Of a stretch of 64,000 nucleotides of DNA, positions 53,076-62,493 are shown one piece after another. A program made the position numbers and the translations under genes. How positions within the stretch are numbered: position 1 is the first letter of the stretch; every line of letters begins with the position of its first letter. The stretch spans positions 62,001 through 126,000 of the forward strand of contig JAPLPE010000021.1 of NCBI GenBank assembly GCA_026400355.1, written 5' to 3'. The notes below the pieces were generated by a model. It searched no databases. It was not told the DNA's origin and saw only the letters and a list, made by a program, of their open reading frames with translations. This stretch comes from Rhodobacterales bacterium. Lineage in GTDB: Bacteria; Pseudomonadota; Alphaproteobacteria; Rhodobacterales; Rhodobacteraceae.

Positions 53076-54992
53076 TTAGCGCAAAGCGCCGGCGGCCCGG
53101 AGTGCATCACCCTTTTCGGCGTTGTACCACCAGAAACTCAGTTGGCCCAAAGCGTAAGGCGGCAGCGGATCGGGATGTTCATACATGTCGAAATAGGCGA
53201 CCCAGAAGTTCGGGTTGTACCAGGTCGGAACGATGAACATTTCGCGCCGCATGATGCGGTCGATCGCCCGCACACCGGCCGCCATTTCTTCGTAGTCCGT
53301 TGCCGCAGCGACGACCTGGATCAGCTTGTCCACCGCCGGAGAGGAGAAGGACGCCGGGTTGAACACGTCGCCCACGCCTTCGCTGCCATAGCGCTGGGTC
53401 AGGCCAAGACCTTCGTCGAGACGGTTGGAATAGCCGTCGATGATCATGTCGTAATCCAGATCGAGCTTGCGCTGCTGGTACTGTGCAGGATCGATCCGGT
53501 TGTAGGTCGCGTTGATGCCGATGCGGGTCAGGTTGTCGACATAGGGCATCACGATGCGATCGAAAGTCGGCGAGTATGACAGGAACTCGACGTCCAGGGT
53601 CGTTCCGTCGGCATTGCGGACCTTGCCATCTTCGCCGGCAACCCAGCCCGCCTCTTCCAGCAGGGCCAGGGCGGCACGCAGGTTGGTCCGGTCAAGCTGC
53701 TGGGCCGCGTCCGAGGTATGGGGCATCGTCACCGGTTCCGTGAGGATCGCGGGATCGATCAGGTCTGAGACCGACTGCAACAGTTCGAGTTCGCGGCCTT
53801 CGGGGACGCCCTGTGCGGCAAGGTCGGAGTTCTGCCAGAAGCTTTCGCGCTGGCTGAAAAGGGAATACTGCAGGGTTTCGTTCGTCCAGGAGAAGTTGAA
53901 CACCAGAGCCATTGCATCGCGCACCCGGCGGTCGGCAAACTGGGGTTTGGCGAGGTTGAAGACAATACCGTTGGCACCCGGCAAATTGCCGTTGGGCAAG
54001 GTCACCTTGACGACATGACCCGCCGAAAGGGCCGGAAAGTCATACTGGGTGGCCCAGGACAGGGACGAGTTTTCCTGCCGGAAGGTGTATTCGCCGGCCT
54101 TGAACCCTTCAAACGCTGCCGTGGAATCGGCAAAGTATTCGACCCGGATGGTGTCAAAGTTGTTCTGGCCGATATTGATGGGCAGGTTGTTGCCCCAGTA
54201 ATCGGGGTTGCGTCGGTAGATGATCTGCCGGCCAGGATCAAGTGAATCAAGAATGTAGGCGCCAGAGCCCGGCGAGATTTCAAGACGGCCTTCGTCAAGA
54301 CGCGCGCCGGTGGTTTCGTACCAGGTCTTGCTCCAGACCGGCGATCCGCCAGCTGTCCCGATGCGGTCGCGCACCGGCGCGTCCGGCACGAAATCGAACC
54401 GCACGGTCAGATCGTCAATGACGCTGACCCCAGCAATGATCTGGGAAACGGCGGCACGGTAGGATGGCAGCCCCTGTTCCATGAGCAGGTTGTAGGAGTA
54501 GGCCACGTCATTCGCTGTCACGGGGATGCCGTCCGAAAACCTGGCCTCCGGGCGCATGTGGAAGATGACGTAGGACAGATCCTCGGGGTATTCGAGCGTC
54601 TCGCAGAGCAGGCAATAGGATGACGTCACCTCGTCTGCGGTTCCGGTCATCATCGTTTCATAACCGCTCGTCGACAATGACCCCGGCGTCCCTTCGGCGG
54701 CATAGGGGTTCATGTTGTCAAACGCGCCCTGTGCCCATACGCTGATTTCGCCACCCTTGGGCGCATCCGGGTTCACATAGTCAAGATTTGCGAAATCGGG
54801 GCCGTATTTCAGCTGTCCGTAAAAGTTGTAGCCATGTGAGGTGATGACAGTGGCATCCTGCGCGCGCGCTGCATCTGTCATCATGGCGCTCGCGACCACA
54901 AGGGCCCCTCCGAACAGCCAGCCCTTCCTGTGCGGCTGTGCATTTGCGCGGGCAGCGGCAAGAACAATCGTGCGGTGATCCTGGGGCAGCAT
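53076..54992 (-). CDS. yejA: Peptide-binding periplasmic protein YejA
   Basis: A 638-aa SBP_bac_5 solute-binding protein. The start at 54992 has AAGGAG 7 bases before it. A long N-terminal region (about residues 1-45) includes the signal segment LFGGALVVASAMMTDAARAQ. Then HGYNFYGQLKYGPDFANLDYVNPDAPKGGEI is the YejA start, and WPVGNNLP-like loops and YNPNFWVAYFDMYEHPDPLPPY near the C-terminus match the YejA family. It should deliver peptides or muropeptides to YejBEF. It is the first gene of the operon, 16 bp before yejB. Confidence 0.92.
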   Translation of the reverse strand: MLPQDHRTIVLAAARANAQPHRKGWLFGGALVVASAMMTDAARAQDATVITSHGYNFYGQLKYGPDFANLDYVNPDAPKGGEISVWAQGAFDNMNPYAAEGTPGSLSTSGYETMMTGTADEVTSSYCLLCETLEYPEDLSYVIFHMRPEARFSDGIPVTANDVAYSYNLLMEQGLPSYRAAVSQIIAGVSVIDDLTVRFDFVPDAPVRDRIGTAGGSPVWSKTWYETTGARLDEGRLEISPGSGAYILDSLDPGRQIIYRRNPDYWGNNLPINIGQNNFDTIRVEYFADSTAAFEGFKAGEYTFRQENSSLSWATQYDFPALSAGHVVKVTLPNGNLPGANGIVFNLAKPQFADRRVRDAMALVFNFSWTNETLQYSLFSQRESFWQNSDLAAQGVPEGRELELLQSVSDLIDPAILTEPVTMPHTSDAAQQLDRTNLRAALALLEEAGWVAGEDGKVRNADGTTLDVEFLSYSPTFDRIVMPYVDNLTRIGINATYNRIDPAQYQQRKLDLDYDMIIDGYSNRLDEGLGLTQRYGSEGVGDVFNPASFSSPAVDKLIQVVAAATDYEEMAAGVRAIDRIMRREMFIVPTWYNPNFWVAYFDMYEHPDPLPPYALGQLSFWWYNAEKGDALRAAGALR

Positions 54993-55144
54993 GGGGCACT
55001 CCTTCTTGGGACTTTGTCGGTCGGCGGCGCGACACCTTCTTTTGCTGCAGCTAAAGGACCGCGCAACAAACATTCAAGTTGAGATTGCGTGAGGAATGGT
55101 GAACGGTGCGTGTGACAGCGGGAAAGCGGTATATGCAAAGGAAA

Positions 55145-55175
55145 AAGGCCGTTCCGGTGCTTCGGAACGGCCCTT
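55145..55175 (-). terminator. Terminator of the cytochrome c gene
   Basis: GGCCGTTCCG / CGGAACGGCC form a perfect 10-bp stem with a 6-base loop. On the minus strand the stem is followed by TTTTT. It lies about 20 bp after the cytochrome c stop and 150 bp before yejA. Confidence 0.9.
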
Positions 55176-55193
55176 GATGAAGAAGTCCTACAC

Positions 55194-55757
55194 TCAGTTG
55201 GTCTGGGTCGCGAGGAACGCAATGAGGTTGGCGCGGTCCACTGGATTACGCATCCCGCTATAGCCCATTTTGGTCCCCGGTGCATATCCCTTGGGGTTGG
55301 CGATAAAAGCGTCCAGCGATTCCGGGGTCCATACGTCGTTCACGGCCAACAAGGCACCGTCATACTGGTATCCCGTTGCAGCCTCGACCGGACGGCCGAC
55401 TACGCCATGCAGATAGGGGCCGGTGCCGTTCTTGCCTGCCTCGAGCGAGTGGCAGGACTGGCAGGCGCGAAAAGCGGTTTCGCCTTTTGAGACATCGGCA
55501 GCAGCAAAGAGTTCCTCAAAGGACGGGCCCTCTTCGACGGGTGCCGCTTCTTCGGCTTCCTCTCCGGGCACTTCGACGACATATGATGCAACTTCATGTC
55601 CGTGCCCGCCACCGTGGCCCCGGCTGAAGATCGTTTCAGCGAACCAACCGCCCAGCAGGAACACCAGTAATGCGCCGCAAAAGCCGCCCACTGCTTTGGT
55701 GATGGTCATTGTGTCGAACATGTCGCTATCCATTTTGTCCGCAAGTTTCGCGCTCAT
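55194..55757 (-). CDS. Membrane-anchored cytochrome c (CycM/c552 type)
   Basis: A 187-aa class I cytochrome c. The N-terminal membrane anchor is about residues 22-43 (AVGGFCGALLVFLLGGWFAETI), followed by a glycine/histidine- and glutamate-rich linker. The heme site is CQSCH (Cys99, Cys102, His103), and the Met ligand is in GTKMGYSGM. Such cytochromes carry electrons to cytochrome oxidase in rhodobacteria. The ATG at 55757 has GGAAG 7 bases upstream; an internal ATG at 55733 would also give an anchored protein. It is divergent from pheA. Confidence 0.88.
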   Translation of the reverse strand: MSAKLADKMDSDMFDTMTITKAVGGFCGALLVFLLGGWFAETIFSRGHGGGHGHEVASYVVEVPGEEAEEAAPVEEGPSFEELFAAADVSKGETAFRACQSCHSLEAGKNGTGPYLHGVVGRPVEAATGYQYDGALLAVNDVWTPESLDAFIANPKGYAPGTKMGYSGMRNPVDRANLIAFLATQTN

Positions 55758-55838
55758 GTATCCGCTTCCAACCCCCCTGTGCAAGGTATAAGGGCGCGAC
55801 TTATTGCCCGAATTCGGGGCCTTGACGGGGATTAGAGC

Positions 55839-56681
55839 ATGGTCGGCCGGATCGCATTCCAGGGTGAGGCGGGGGCCTATGGCCATCAAGCCTGCGTCGA
55901 GGCGCGACCGGGCCTTGAACCATTGCCGTGCCCGACTTTCGAAGACGCGATGGACGCTGTCCGGCGCGGGGATGCCGAACTGGGCATGATCGGGGTCGAG
56001 AACTCGACCTATGGTCGGGTGGCCGACGTTCACCACCTGCTCCCTTACAGCGGACTCTACATCGTGGACGAGGCCTTTGTGCGGGTTCACATCAACCTGC
56101 TGGCCGTCAAGGGCGCGACGCTGGCTGATGTGAAGCGGGTGCGCAGCATGGCGATCCTTCTGGGACAGGCGCGGGGGTTCATCCGCGAACATGGGCTCGC
56201 GACGCTGAACTGGTCTGACAATGCGGCGGGGGCGCGTGAAGTGGCGCGTCTGGGCGACAAGGCCGAAGCAGCGCTGGCCAGCGAGATTGCGGCCGAGATC
56301 AACGGTCTGGATGTGCTGGCGCGGCATGTCGAAGACAATGACAACAACACGACCCGGTTCCTGATCATGTCACGCGAGCTTGACCTGACGCGGCGGGGCG
56401 ATCTGGGGATGATGACAAGCTTCGTCTTCCGCGTCCGCAACATCCCGGCGGCGCTGTACAAGGCGCTGGGCGGGTTTGCCACGAACGGCATCAACATGAC
56501 CAAGCTGGAAAGCTACATGGTCGGCGGCCAATTCACGGCGACCCAGTTCTATGCCGAGATCGAGGGGCACCCGGACGATGCCAATGTGAAATTGGCGCTG
56601 GAGGAACTGGGGTATTTCACCGACCACTTCCACCTGATGGGCGTCTATCCGGCAGCCCAGCGCCGGCACGCCACCGCCTGA
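55839..56681 (+). CDS. pheA: Prephenate dehydratase
   Basis: A 280-aa monofunctional prephenate dehydratase. IAFQGEAGAYGHQACVE begins the catalytic domain, GVENSTYGRVADVHHLL carries conserved Asn-Ser, and EDNDNNTTRFLIMSRE holds the TRF active-site motif near residue 180. The C-terminal ACT domain (MTSFVFRVRNIPAALYKALGGFATNGINMTKLESYM) would bind phenylalanine; the usual ESRP motif reads ESYM. No chorismate mutase domain is present. A plain, divergent promoter shared with cytochrome c is likely. Confidence 0.93.
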   Translation: MVGRIAFQGEAGAYGHQACVEARPGLEPLPCPTFEDAMDAVRRGDAELGMIGVENSTYGRVADVHHLLPYSGLYIVDEAFVRVHINLLAVKGATLADVKRVRSMAILLGQARGFIREHGLATLNWSDNAAGAREVARLGDKAEAALASEIAAEINGLDVLARHVEDNDNNTTRFLIMSRELDLTRRGDLGMMTSFVFRVRNIPAALYKALGGFATNGINMTKLESYMVGGQFTATQFYAEIEGHPDDANVKLALEELGYFTDHFHLMGVYPAAQRRHATA

Positions 56682-56686
56682 CAGCT

Positions 56687-57160
56687 TCAGGCGGATTTGC
56701 CGCGCTTGTAACGGCCCTCAACCTCCTTTGCGAAGGACGTGAGGCGGTTCTGGAGCCTTGTCGATATCGAGTTCGTGGCAAGCTTGAACGACTGGACAAG
56801 AAGCCGTGAGGTCAGGTTCGTCGGAATGAGTTCGATTTCGATCGTCAGGCGGGTATGGGTGCCCGAGAGGGCGACGAGGTCGATCTTTGTTTCGCTGTCC
56901 AGCCCGCCCGACTTGCTCTTGATCGCCATTTTGCCCGGGACTTCGAGTTTGGTGATCTCGAGCCCGACTTTTCGTTCCTTACCCCGAAACGGGACCATTG
57001 CATTCCAGACTGAGCCGACCCCGGGAACAGGGCGTGTGTCAACGCGATTGACGATTACACCCTGACGCTGTGCCGCCCCTTCCAAACTCGCATAATCAGT
57101 AATCTGGGCGAACACGAAGTCCACGGGGGCTTCGATATCATTCTTGGTCGCAAACTTCAT
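56687..57160 (-). CDS. SRPBCC-family protein
   Basis: A 157-aa soluble SRPBCC (START-like) protein. MKFATKNDIEAPVDFVFAQITDYASLEGAAQRQG is the typical first strand and helices, and TRLTIEIELIPTNLTSRLLVQSFKLATNSISTRLQNRL the C-terminal helix. A lipid- or polyketide-binding role is common for the fold; no specific ligand is evident. ATG at 57160 has GAAGG 6 bases upstream. It is convergent with pheA (5-bp gap) and lies 43 bp from nudC, transcribed the same way. Confidence 0.8.
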   Translation of the reverse strand: MKFATKNDIEAPVDFVFAQITDYASLEGAAQRQGVIVNRVDTRPVPGVGSVWNAMVPFRGKERKVGLEITKLEVPGKMAIKSKSGGLDSETKIDLVALSGTHTRLTIEIELIPTNLTSRLLVQSFKLATNSISTRLQNRLTSFAKEVEGRYKRGKSA

Positions 57161-57203
57161 GACTTGCCTTCCCGCCTTGCCTTTCAATAATGCCTAATGG
57201 GGC

Positions 57204-58169
57204 CTAGTCGAGCCGGTCCGCAAGCCAGTTTTCCAACAAGAAATGTGCAATGGCGCCTTTTCTGGCCGCCCTTATGGACGCATCGCGCCCAGCAAAGATT
57301 TCAGCGAGGCGTTCCCGGCTGACCCAGAGCGCGTGTTCAAGTTCCTTTGGGTCAAGCGTGATGGCGGTATCGAGCGCCTCGCCCTTGCAACCGAACATGA
57401 GCGAGGCGGGAAAGGGCCAGGGCTGGCTGGCGAGGTAGCCGACGGCACCCACGCGGACGCCCGATTCCTCGAACACCTCGCGGCGGACGGCGGCTTCCAT
57501 CGTCTCGCCCGGTTCGATGAAGCCGGCGAGGAGGGAGTACATGCCTTCCGGCCAGCCGGGAGAGCGGCCAAGGAGGACCGCATTGCCGTGCGTGATCAGC
57601 ATGATCACGACCGGATCGGTGCGGGGGAAATGATGTGTGCCGCAGGCTGGGCAGTTGCGTTCCCAGCCCGACATGGCCATGATGCTGGGCTGGCCGCAGC
57701 GGGCGCAGAAGCGGTGGCTGTCGTGCCAGCCGAACACTGCCTTGGCTGTCGCTGCCAGTTCGGCATCGCGGGGCGGGAGGCGCGTCATGACGGCGCGCAA
57801 CTCGGCAAAGCGGAGTTCCGGCGGCAACAGGGGATGGCGCTGTTCGGTCGCATCAAGAAAGGCGCCGATGGAGGCGATATCCTCGCCTTGCGGTTCCCAT
57901 CCGGAGATGTCATGGGCCCAGAGCCCGGCCCCGTCTTCGCGGCCCAGAAAGACCGGGGCTTCACCGCTGGCAAGGACTGGATGGTCCAGCTGCAGCCGCG
58001 CCAGGGCGTCGGGGCCTTCCCCGGTCACGAGCGGCTTGCCCCGCCAGAGGAGCAGGCTGCATGAGCCGGGCTTTGCCCTCAACGCGTCCAGAGCGGCCGC
58101 ATCGCCCCGCACTTCGGCCGCCCGGTCAAGACCGGAGCCCCCAAACGTCACTGTTTCCGCGATCTTCAT
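57204..58169 (-). CDS. nudC: NAD(+)/NADH diphosphatase NudC
   Basis: A 321-aa Nudix hydrolase. CARCGQPS and CPACG are the four-cysteine zinc ribbon (about residues 155-178), the Nudix box is GFIEPGETMEAAVRREVFEESGV, and SQPWPFPASLM is the NudC-specific motif that recognises NAD(H). It cleaves NADH and decaps NAD-capped RNA in the families where it was tested. The N-terminal domain (1-150) is divergent as usual. ATG at 58169 has AGGACAG upstream. Confidence 0.93.
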   Translation of the reverse strand: MKIAETVTFGGSGLDRAAEVRGDAAALDALRAKPGSCSLLLWRGKPLVTGEGPDALARLQLDHPVLASGEAPVFLGREDGAGLWAHDISGWEPQGEDIASIGAFLDATEQRHPLLPPELRFAELRAVMTRLPPRDAELAATAKAVFGWHDSHRFCARCGQPSIMAMSGWERNCPACGTHHFPRTDPVVIMLITHGNAVLLGRSPGWPEGMYSLLAGFIEPGETMEAAVRREVFEESGVRVGAVGYLASQPWPFPASLMFGCKGEALDTAITLDPKELEHALWVSRERLAEIFAGRDASIRAARKGAIAHFLLENWLADRLD

Positions 58170-58296
58170 AACTCTGTCCTGGCTGTTTGGCGCACCATCG
58201 GCAATCGGCGGCAAAGTTGAAAGCCGCCACAGACTGTTCTCGACTTTTCCGGTCCAGAGCGCACATTCCCGGCAACAAAAGGCAAGAGGTGACAAC

Positions 58297-60144
58297 GTGA
58301 AACGGGCAGGGGGTGCTCAGGGACCGACCGCGCAGTTGCGGGTACTGGCCACGACAGACCTTCATGCGCACCTGATGGCGCATGATTACTTTACCGACCG
58401 TCCAAGCAGGACGGCCGGGCTGGTCTGGACGGCGTCACTGATCCGGCGGTTGAGGGCGGGGTCTGACAATACCGTCCTGTTCGACAATGGGGATTTTCTG
58501 CAGGGCAATCCGATGTCGGACTGGGTTGCGGCAAATCCCACAGCACTTGCCGATGCGGCGCATCCGATGATCGCCGCAATGAATGCGCTGGGCTATGACG
58601 CCGGGACGCTGGGCAATCACGAGTTCAATTATGGGTTGGAGTTTCTGGCCGAGGCCCTGCGCGGAGCCACCTTTCCCGTGGTTTCGGCCAATACGCTGGA
58701 TGAGGCGGGCCAACCGCTTGTGCGGCCGTATGTTGTTCTCGACCGGAAGATCAGTGACGATGACGGGGCAAGCTGGCCTGTCGGGATCGGGGTCATCGGC
58801 CTTGCCCCGCCGCAGATCGCGCTTTGGGAACGAATCAGTCTGGGTGACCGGATCGGGACAAGGGATATCCTCGCGACCGCCCGGGAGCTTGTCCCCCGGA
58901 TGAAGGCAGAAGGGGCGGATGTGATCGTGGCCCTGTGTCATTCCGGGATCGGAGCGGAGAGGGCCGAGCCCGGAATGGAGAACGCCGCCGTGCCGCTGGC
59001 TGCGGTCGAAGGGATCGATGCCATTGTCACAGGGCACACGCATCAGGTGTTTCCGGGGCCGGCGTGGGCAGAGGGTGGCGCAATTGATCCGGCAGGACTG
59101 TTGCACGGCAAGCCTGCCGTCATGGCGGGCTATCACGGGTCACATTTGGGCGTGATCGACCTGAGCCTTTTCCGGGAGGACGGGCGGTGGCGGGTGACGG
59201 AGGGCGCCTCACTGGCCGTGCCGATTGCGGACAGGCAAGATCCCGTAGTGCGCCGCGATCCCGCGGTGATGGCCATCGGGCGCGGGGTTCACCGGCGTGT
59301 GCTGGCCGAGATCCGCAAGCCGCTGGGCGAGACAACGGTGCCTTTGCAAAGCTTCTTTTCGCTGGTCGGGCCAGATGCTTGTCTTCAGCTTGTCGCGGAT
59401 GCGCAAAGGGCAAGGGCTGTAGAGGCGCTGGCCGGGACGGCCTATGCAGGATTGCCGCTGTTATCGGCGGTGGCACCGTTCAAGACGGGCGGACGGGCTG
59501 GACCGGACAACTATGTGGACATTCCGCCCGGCACACTCGTGCAAAGGCATGTGTCCGAGCTTTACCCTTACCCGAACGGGTTCTGCGTTCTGGTGATCCG
59601 GGGGACCGACGTGGCTCTGTGGCTAGAACGGAGCGTGTCGCTGTTCCACAGGCTTGTGCCGGGGGTGATGGATCAACCGCTGATCGACCCGGGATTTCCG
59701 GGGTACAATTTCGATATGCTGGACGGGGCGGAGTATGTCGTTGATCCGACGCGGCCTGCACGGACGGATGCGTCGGGACGTGTTCTTGATGCCGGAGCAC
59801 AGCGGATTGTGGCGCTCATGATCGGCGGGCGGGCGCTCGACAAGGACGAGACAGTGTTGGTTGCGACGAACGGCTATCGGGCTGGGGGTGGCGGAGGGTT
59901 TGCAGCGGCCATAAGCGGAACGGTTGTTCACAAGGACGCGCTCAGCACGCGGGAAGTCGTTCTGGACCATATCCGCCGGACCAGCCCGGTTGCCCCGGTC
60001 GCATGCCCGACATGGCGTTTTGCCGACAATCCCGGAACGGGAGCGTGGTTCGACTCGGGCCGGGGGGCGGGGGCCCATGCGACAGGTGCGATCTATTTGG
60101 GTGACACAGAGGAGCTATTCCGGCGGTACCGGATTGCCTTCTGA
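58297..60144 (+). CDS. 5'-nucleotidase/2',3'-cyclic phosphodiesterase-like metallophosphatase
   Basis: A 615-aa two-domain protein. The metallophosphatase domain has TTDLHAHLMAHDYF (metal ligands), LFDNGDFLQGNPMSDW, LGNHEFNYGLEFL and VTGHTHQVFPG. The C-terminal 5'-nucleotidase domain binds substrate, with YPYPNGFCVLVIRGTDV and YRAGGGGGFAAA. It resembles CpdB, which hydrolyses 2',3'-cyclic nucleotides. The GTG start follows AAGAGG by 7 bases. No signal peptide is visible, unlike periplasmic CpdB, so it may be cytoplasmic. Confidence 0.86.
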   Translation: MKRAGGAQGPTAQLRVLATTDLHAHLMAHDYFTDRPSRTAGLVWTASLIRRLRAGSDNTVLFDNGDFLQGNPMSDWVAANPTALADAAHPMIAAMNALGYDAGTLGNHEFNYGLEFLAEALRGATFPVVSANTLDEAGQPLVRPYVVLDRKISDDDGASWPVGIGVIGLAPPQIALWERISLGDRIGTRDILATARELVPRMKAEGADVIVALCHSGIGAERAEPGMENAAVPLAAVEGIDAIVTGHTHQVFPGPAWAEGGAIDPAGLLHGKPAVMAGYHGSHLGVIDLSLFREDGRWRVTEGASLAVPIADRQDPVVRRDPAVMAIGRGVHRRVLAEIRKPLGETTVPLQSFFSLVGPDACLQLVADAQRARAVEALAGTAYAGLPLLSAVAPFKTGGRAGPDNYVDIPPGTLVQRHVSELYPYPNGFCVLVIRGTDVALWLERSVSLFHRLVPGVMDQPLIDPGFPGYNFDMLDGAEYVVDPTRPARTDASGRVLDAGAQRIVALMIGGRALDKDETVLVATNGYRAGGGGGFAAAISGTVVHKDALSTREVVLDHIRRTSPVAPVACPTWRFADNPGTGAWFDSGRGAGAHATGAIYLGDTEELFRRYRIAF

Positions 60145-60220
60145 CAGAGGCAGGGATCGACAGTCCGATGACATCCGGTCATAAGGCCGCATCCAAACCG
60201 GACGACGGAACGACGCCCCC

Positions 60221-60868
60221 ATGACCCGCCCCTATGACGCCGTGATCTTTGATTTGGATGGAACGCTGATCGACACCGAGGTGCTGTGCAACGAGACCGG
60301 CGTAGAGGCTTGCCGCAACCTTGGTTTTCCGGTGACGATGGGTTTCTTCGAAGGGCTTGCCGGGATTCACGACGTTGAGCGCGCCCGGCTGATCGGGCTG
60401 GAGACAGGCCATACGATTGATCTGGAAACCTTTTATGCCGAATGGGACCGGCTTTGCACGATCCGGTTCCGGCGGGGTATTCCTCTCAAGCCTGGCGCGC
60501 TGGACCTGATCGGGCAGATTGCCAGTGTGGGCCTGCCGATGGCGGTAGCCACGTCGAGCCGGCGGGGCCCTGCGCATGAGAAGATCACGCTGGCCGGGCT
60601 TGCGCCGTGGATGAAAGCGGTTGTGACGTTTGACGATGTTGTCGCGGCCAAGCCGGCGCCCGATCCGTATCTGCTGGCGGCAGAGCGACTTGGTGCTGCT
60701 CCGGCGCGCTGCATTGCCTTCGAGGATTCCGAGACGGGGGCGCGGTCTGCCTTTGCGGCCGGTCTGACGGTGGTACAGATCCCCGACATTCATGCGACCG
60801 AGGGTGAACATGCCCATCATGTGGCGCCGTCCCTTTTGGCGGGTGCGTTTGCCGCAGGGCTTATCTAG
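60221..60868 (+). CDS. HAD-superfamily phosphatase (beta-phosphoglucomutase type)
   Basis: A 215-aa HAD subfamily IA enzyme: motif I IFDLDGTLIDTEVL (Asp11, Asp13), motif II ATSSRR, Lys of motif III in VAAKPAPDPY, motif IV AFEDSETG. It is about as long as, and weakly similar to, the HAD at 32840, with the same C-terminal GLTVVQIPD motif. Substrate unknown. It starts 76 bp after the nucleotidase and may be cotranscribed. Confidence 0.85.
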   Translation: MTRPYDAVIFDLDGTLIDTEVLCNETGVEACRNLGFPVTMGFFEGLAGIHDVERARLIGLETGHTIDLETFYAEWDRLCTIRFRRGIPLKPGALDLIGQIASVGLPMAVATSSRRGPAHEKITLAGLAPWMKAVVTFDDVVAAKPAPDPYLLAAERLGAAPARCIAFEDSETGARSAFAAGLTVVQIPDIHATEGEHAHHVAPSLLAGAFAAGLI

Positions 60869-60988
60869 GGTTCCTGACCACATCTGATCCGATGGTGCGC
60901 GTCCCGGCGGTCCGCGTGGCGATCGCCACGCGGGTAAAGGTCTTGCGCCGAAGGCGCTCTGCCGGATGACGGCCGGTTCGAAAAGTGC

Positions 60989-62362
60989 CTAGAGCGCGAT
61001 GACCTGCGCGGGATCTAGCAGGAACGGTGCCACGATCCCGCACGTGTCTGCCAGTGGCAGAAGGTCGGCCGGAACCTCCAACCCGATCACGTCGCGCATG
61101 AACGCGGCACGGGCCGCGCAGCGGGCCGCGACGTCGGGGAAATCGCGCTCAACGGCGGCGCGCAAGGAGGCGTCGGCAATGACATAGCCGTCCTCCATCC
61201 GGGTCGAGGCATAGACCGGGTTGCCGGGGATGACGTCCATCTGGAAGGCCATGCCGGATCGAAGCGGGATGGATGAGCCTTCCGAGACGGGGGAGGATAT
61301 CCATTCGTCCATGCCGATCAGGTGACCGGGGTTGAGCGTGATGCCAAAGGTGTCGAACGGCAGCGCGGCCATGATGCGGGACCAGACCTCTCCTCCCGCC
61401 ACGCCGGGGCGCATGAGGCTGCACCAGAGTGACATGGCCTGAACGTATGGCCCGGCGAAGGCCGCGACATAGTCCTGTGCGGCGACGGGAAGGTCAGAGG
61501 CGTCAGAGGCAATCCAGCCTGCACGGCAGATGTTCGATCCCCAGTGGCAGATGTTGAAGGACAGCGGGACGCCGCGGTTGATGATCTGTCCTGTCGGGCC
61601 TGACATGCCCTGATCGGCGCGGGCCCCTGTGGCCAGCGTCTGGTGGCAACCGAGCGGCAGGCCGCCGACACTTGCCGCCGCAAAGGCTGCGAAATCGGTC
61701 ATTCCTTCGCGCAGGCCAAAGGCAAGTCGGGTGAGCGTTTTGGCGGCCATCTGGTTGGAAAACTCGATCCGGGCGATTTCTGCGGCATCGACGGTGCAGC
61801 GCAAACCATGGGCAGGGTGCATGAAAAGGTCGGTCGCGTTCACGACCGATCCTGCGCGTTTGCGCAAGGGATCGGCGAGGTAGACGGGCAGATCGAGTGC
61901 CTGATCGGGGTCGTCCATCTCGTCGGTGCCGAAGTATTTCCAACCGGCGGTGCCTGCCTTCGCCCCGGACGGCACCAGATCGCGGAAGGCATCAACGATG
62001 CGCTTGCCTTTGCGGGGCTGCGAGATGAGCGAGAGACTGGGGACCAGTTCGACGGCGACGATCCCGGCCCGCACCAGGGGAGAAATCCGCGTGTAGGGTT
62101 CGCATTCGTTCCCCACGAGCAGCGTCGCTGCCGTTGCCGTCAGAACCAGCACCGCTTCTTCGAACCTTGGGTCAAAGGCGGTCAGCCACTGGATATTGGC
62201 GAAGTGTTCGCGGTCGCCATAGACGACCAGCACGTCAAGACCTCGTCCTGCGATTGCTGCCCTTGCCTGTGCCAGCCGTCCCTGCAGTTCCGGCAGGTCA
62301 AGGTCGGGGGGCAGGTCGGGCATTCCGGTGTCAGGCCAGTCGATGCGGATCAGGCGGGGCAT
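60989..62362 (-). CDS. M24-family peptidase-like protein with degenerate metal site
   Basis: A 457-aa protein of the Xaa-Pro peptidase/creatinase (pita-bread) family. The N-terminal creatinase-like domain is about residues 1-170, then ARIEFSNQMAAKTLTRLAFGLREGMTD opens the C-terminal domain. The paired Asp metal ligands, usually in a VxxDxG...SDxTR stretch, are replaced by LSFNICHWGSNICRAGW; His in LNPGHLIGMDEW remains, the usual Glu-Pro is FQMDVIP, and the last Glu is in RMEDGYVI. A standard dinuclear metal site is therefore not supported; creatinase-like members without metal exist. Function unknown. Confidence 0.82.
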   Translation of the reverse strand: MPRLIRIDWPDTGMPDLPPDLDLPELQGRLAQARAAIAGRGLDVLVVYGDREHFANIQWLTAFDPRFEEAVLVLTATAATLLVGNECEPYTRISPLVRAGIVAVELVPSLSLISQPRKGKRIVDAFRDLVPSGAKAGTAGWKYFGTDEMDDPDQALDLPVYLADPLRKRAGSVVNATDLFMHPAHGLRCTVDAAEIARIEFSNQMAAKTLTRLAFGLREGMTDFAAFAAASVGGLPLGCHQTLATGARADQGMSGPTGQIINRGVPLSFNICHWGSNICRAGWIASDASDLPVAAQDYVAAFAGPYVQAMSLWCSLMRPGVAGGEVWSRIMAALPFDTFGITLNPGHLIGMDEWISSPVSEGSSIPLRSGMAFQMDVIPGNPVYASTRMEDGYVIADASLRAAVERDFPDVAARCAARAAFMRDVIGLEVPADLLPLADTCGIVAPFLLDPAQVIAL

Positions 62363-62493
62363 GGGTCTTGTCCTTCAGGGCAGAGTTTCGGCGGGGATCA
62401 TGCGGCACAAGCGGGCCTCTGGCAAAGGAAATGACCTTTTCCGCCGCCCGGTCCTGTGATCATCATGGCAGGAGTGACCAGAGGGGGGAAAAG

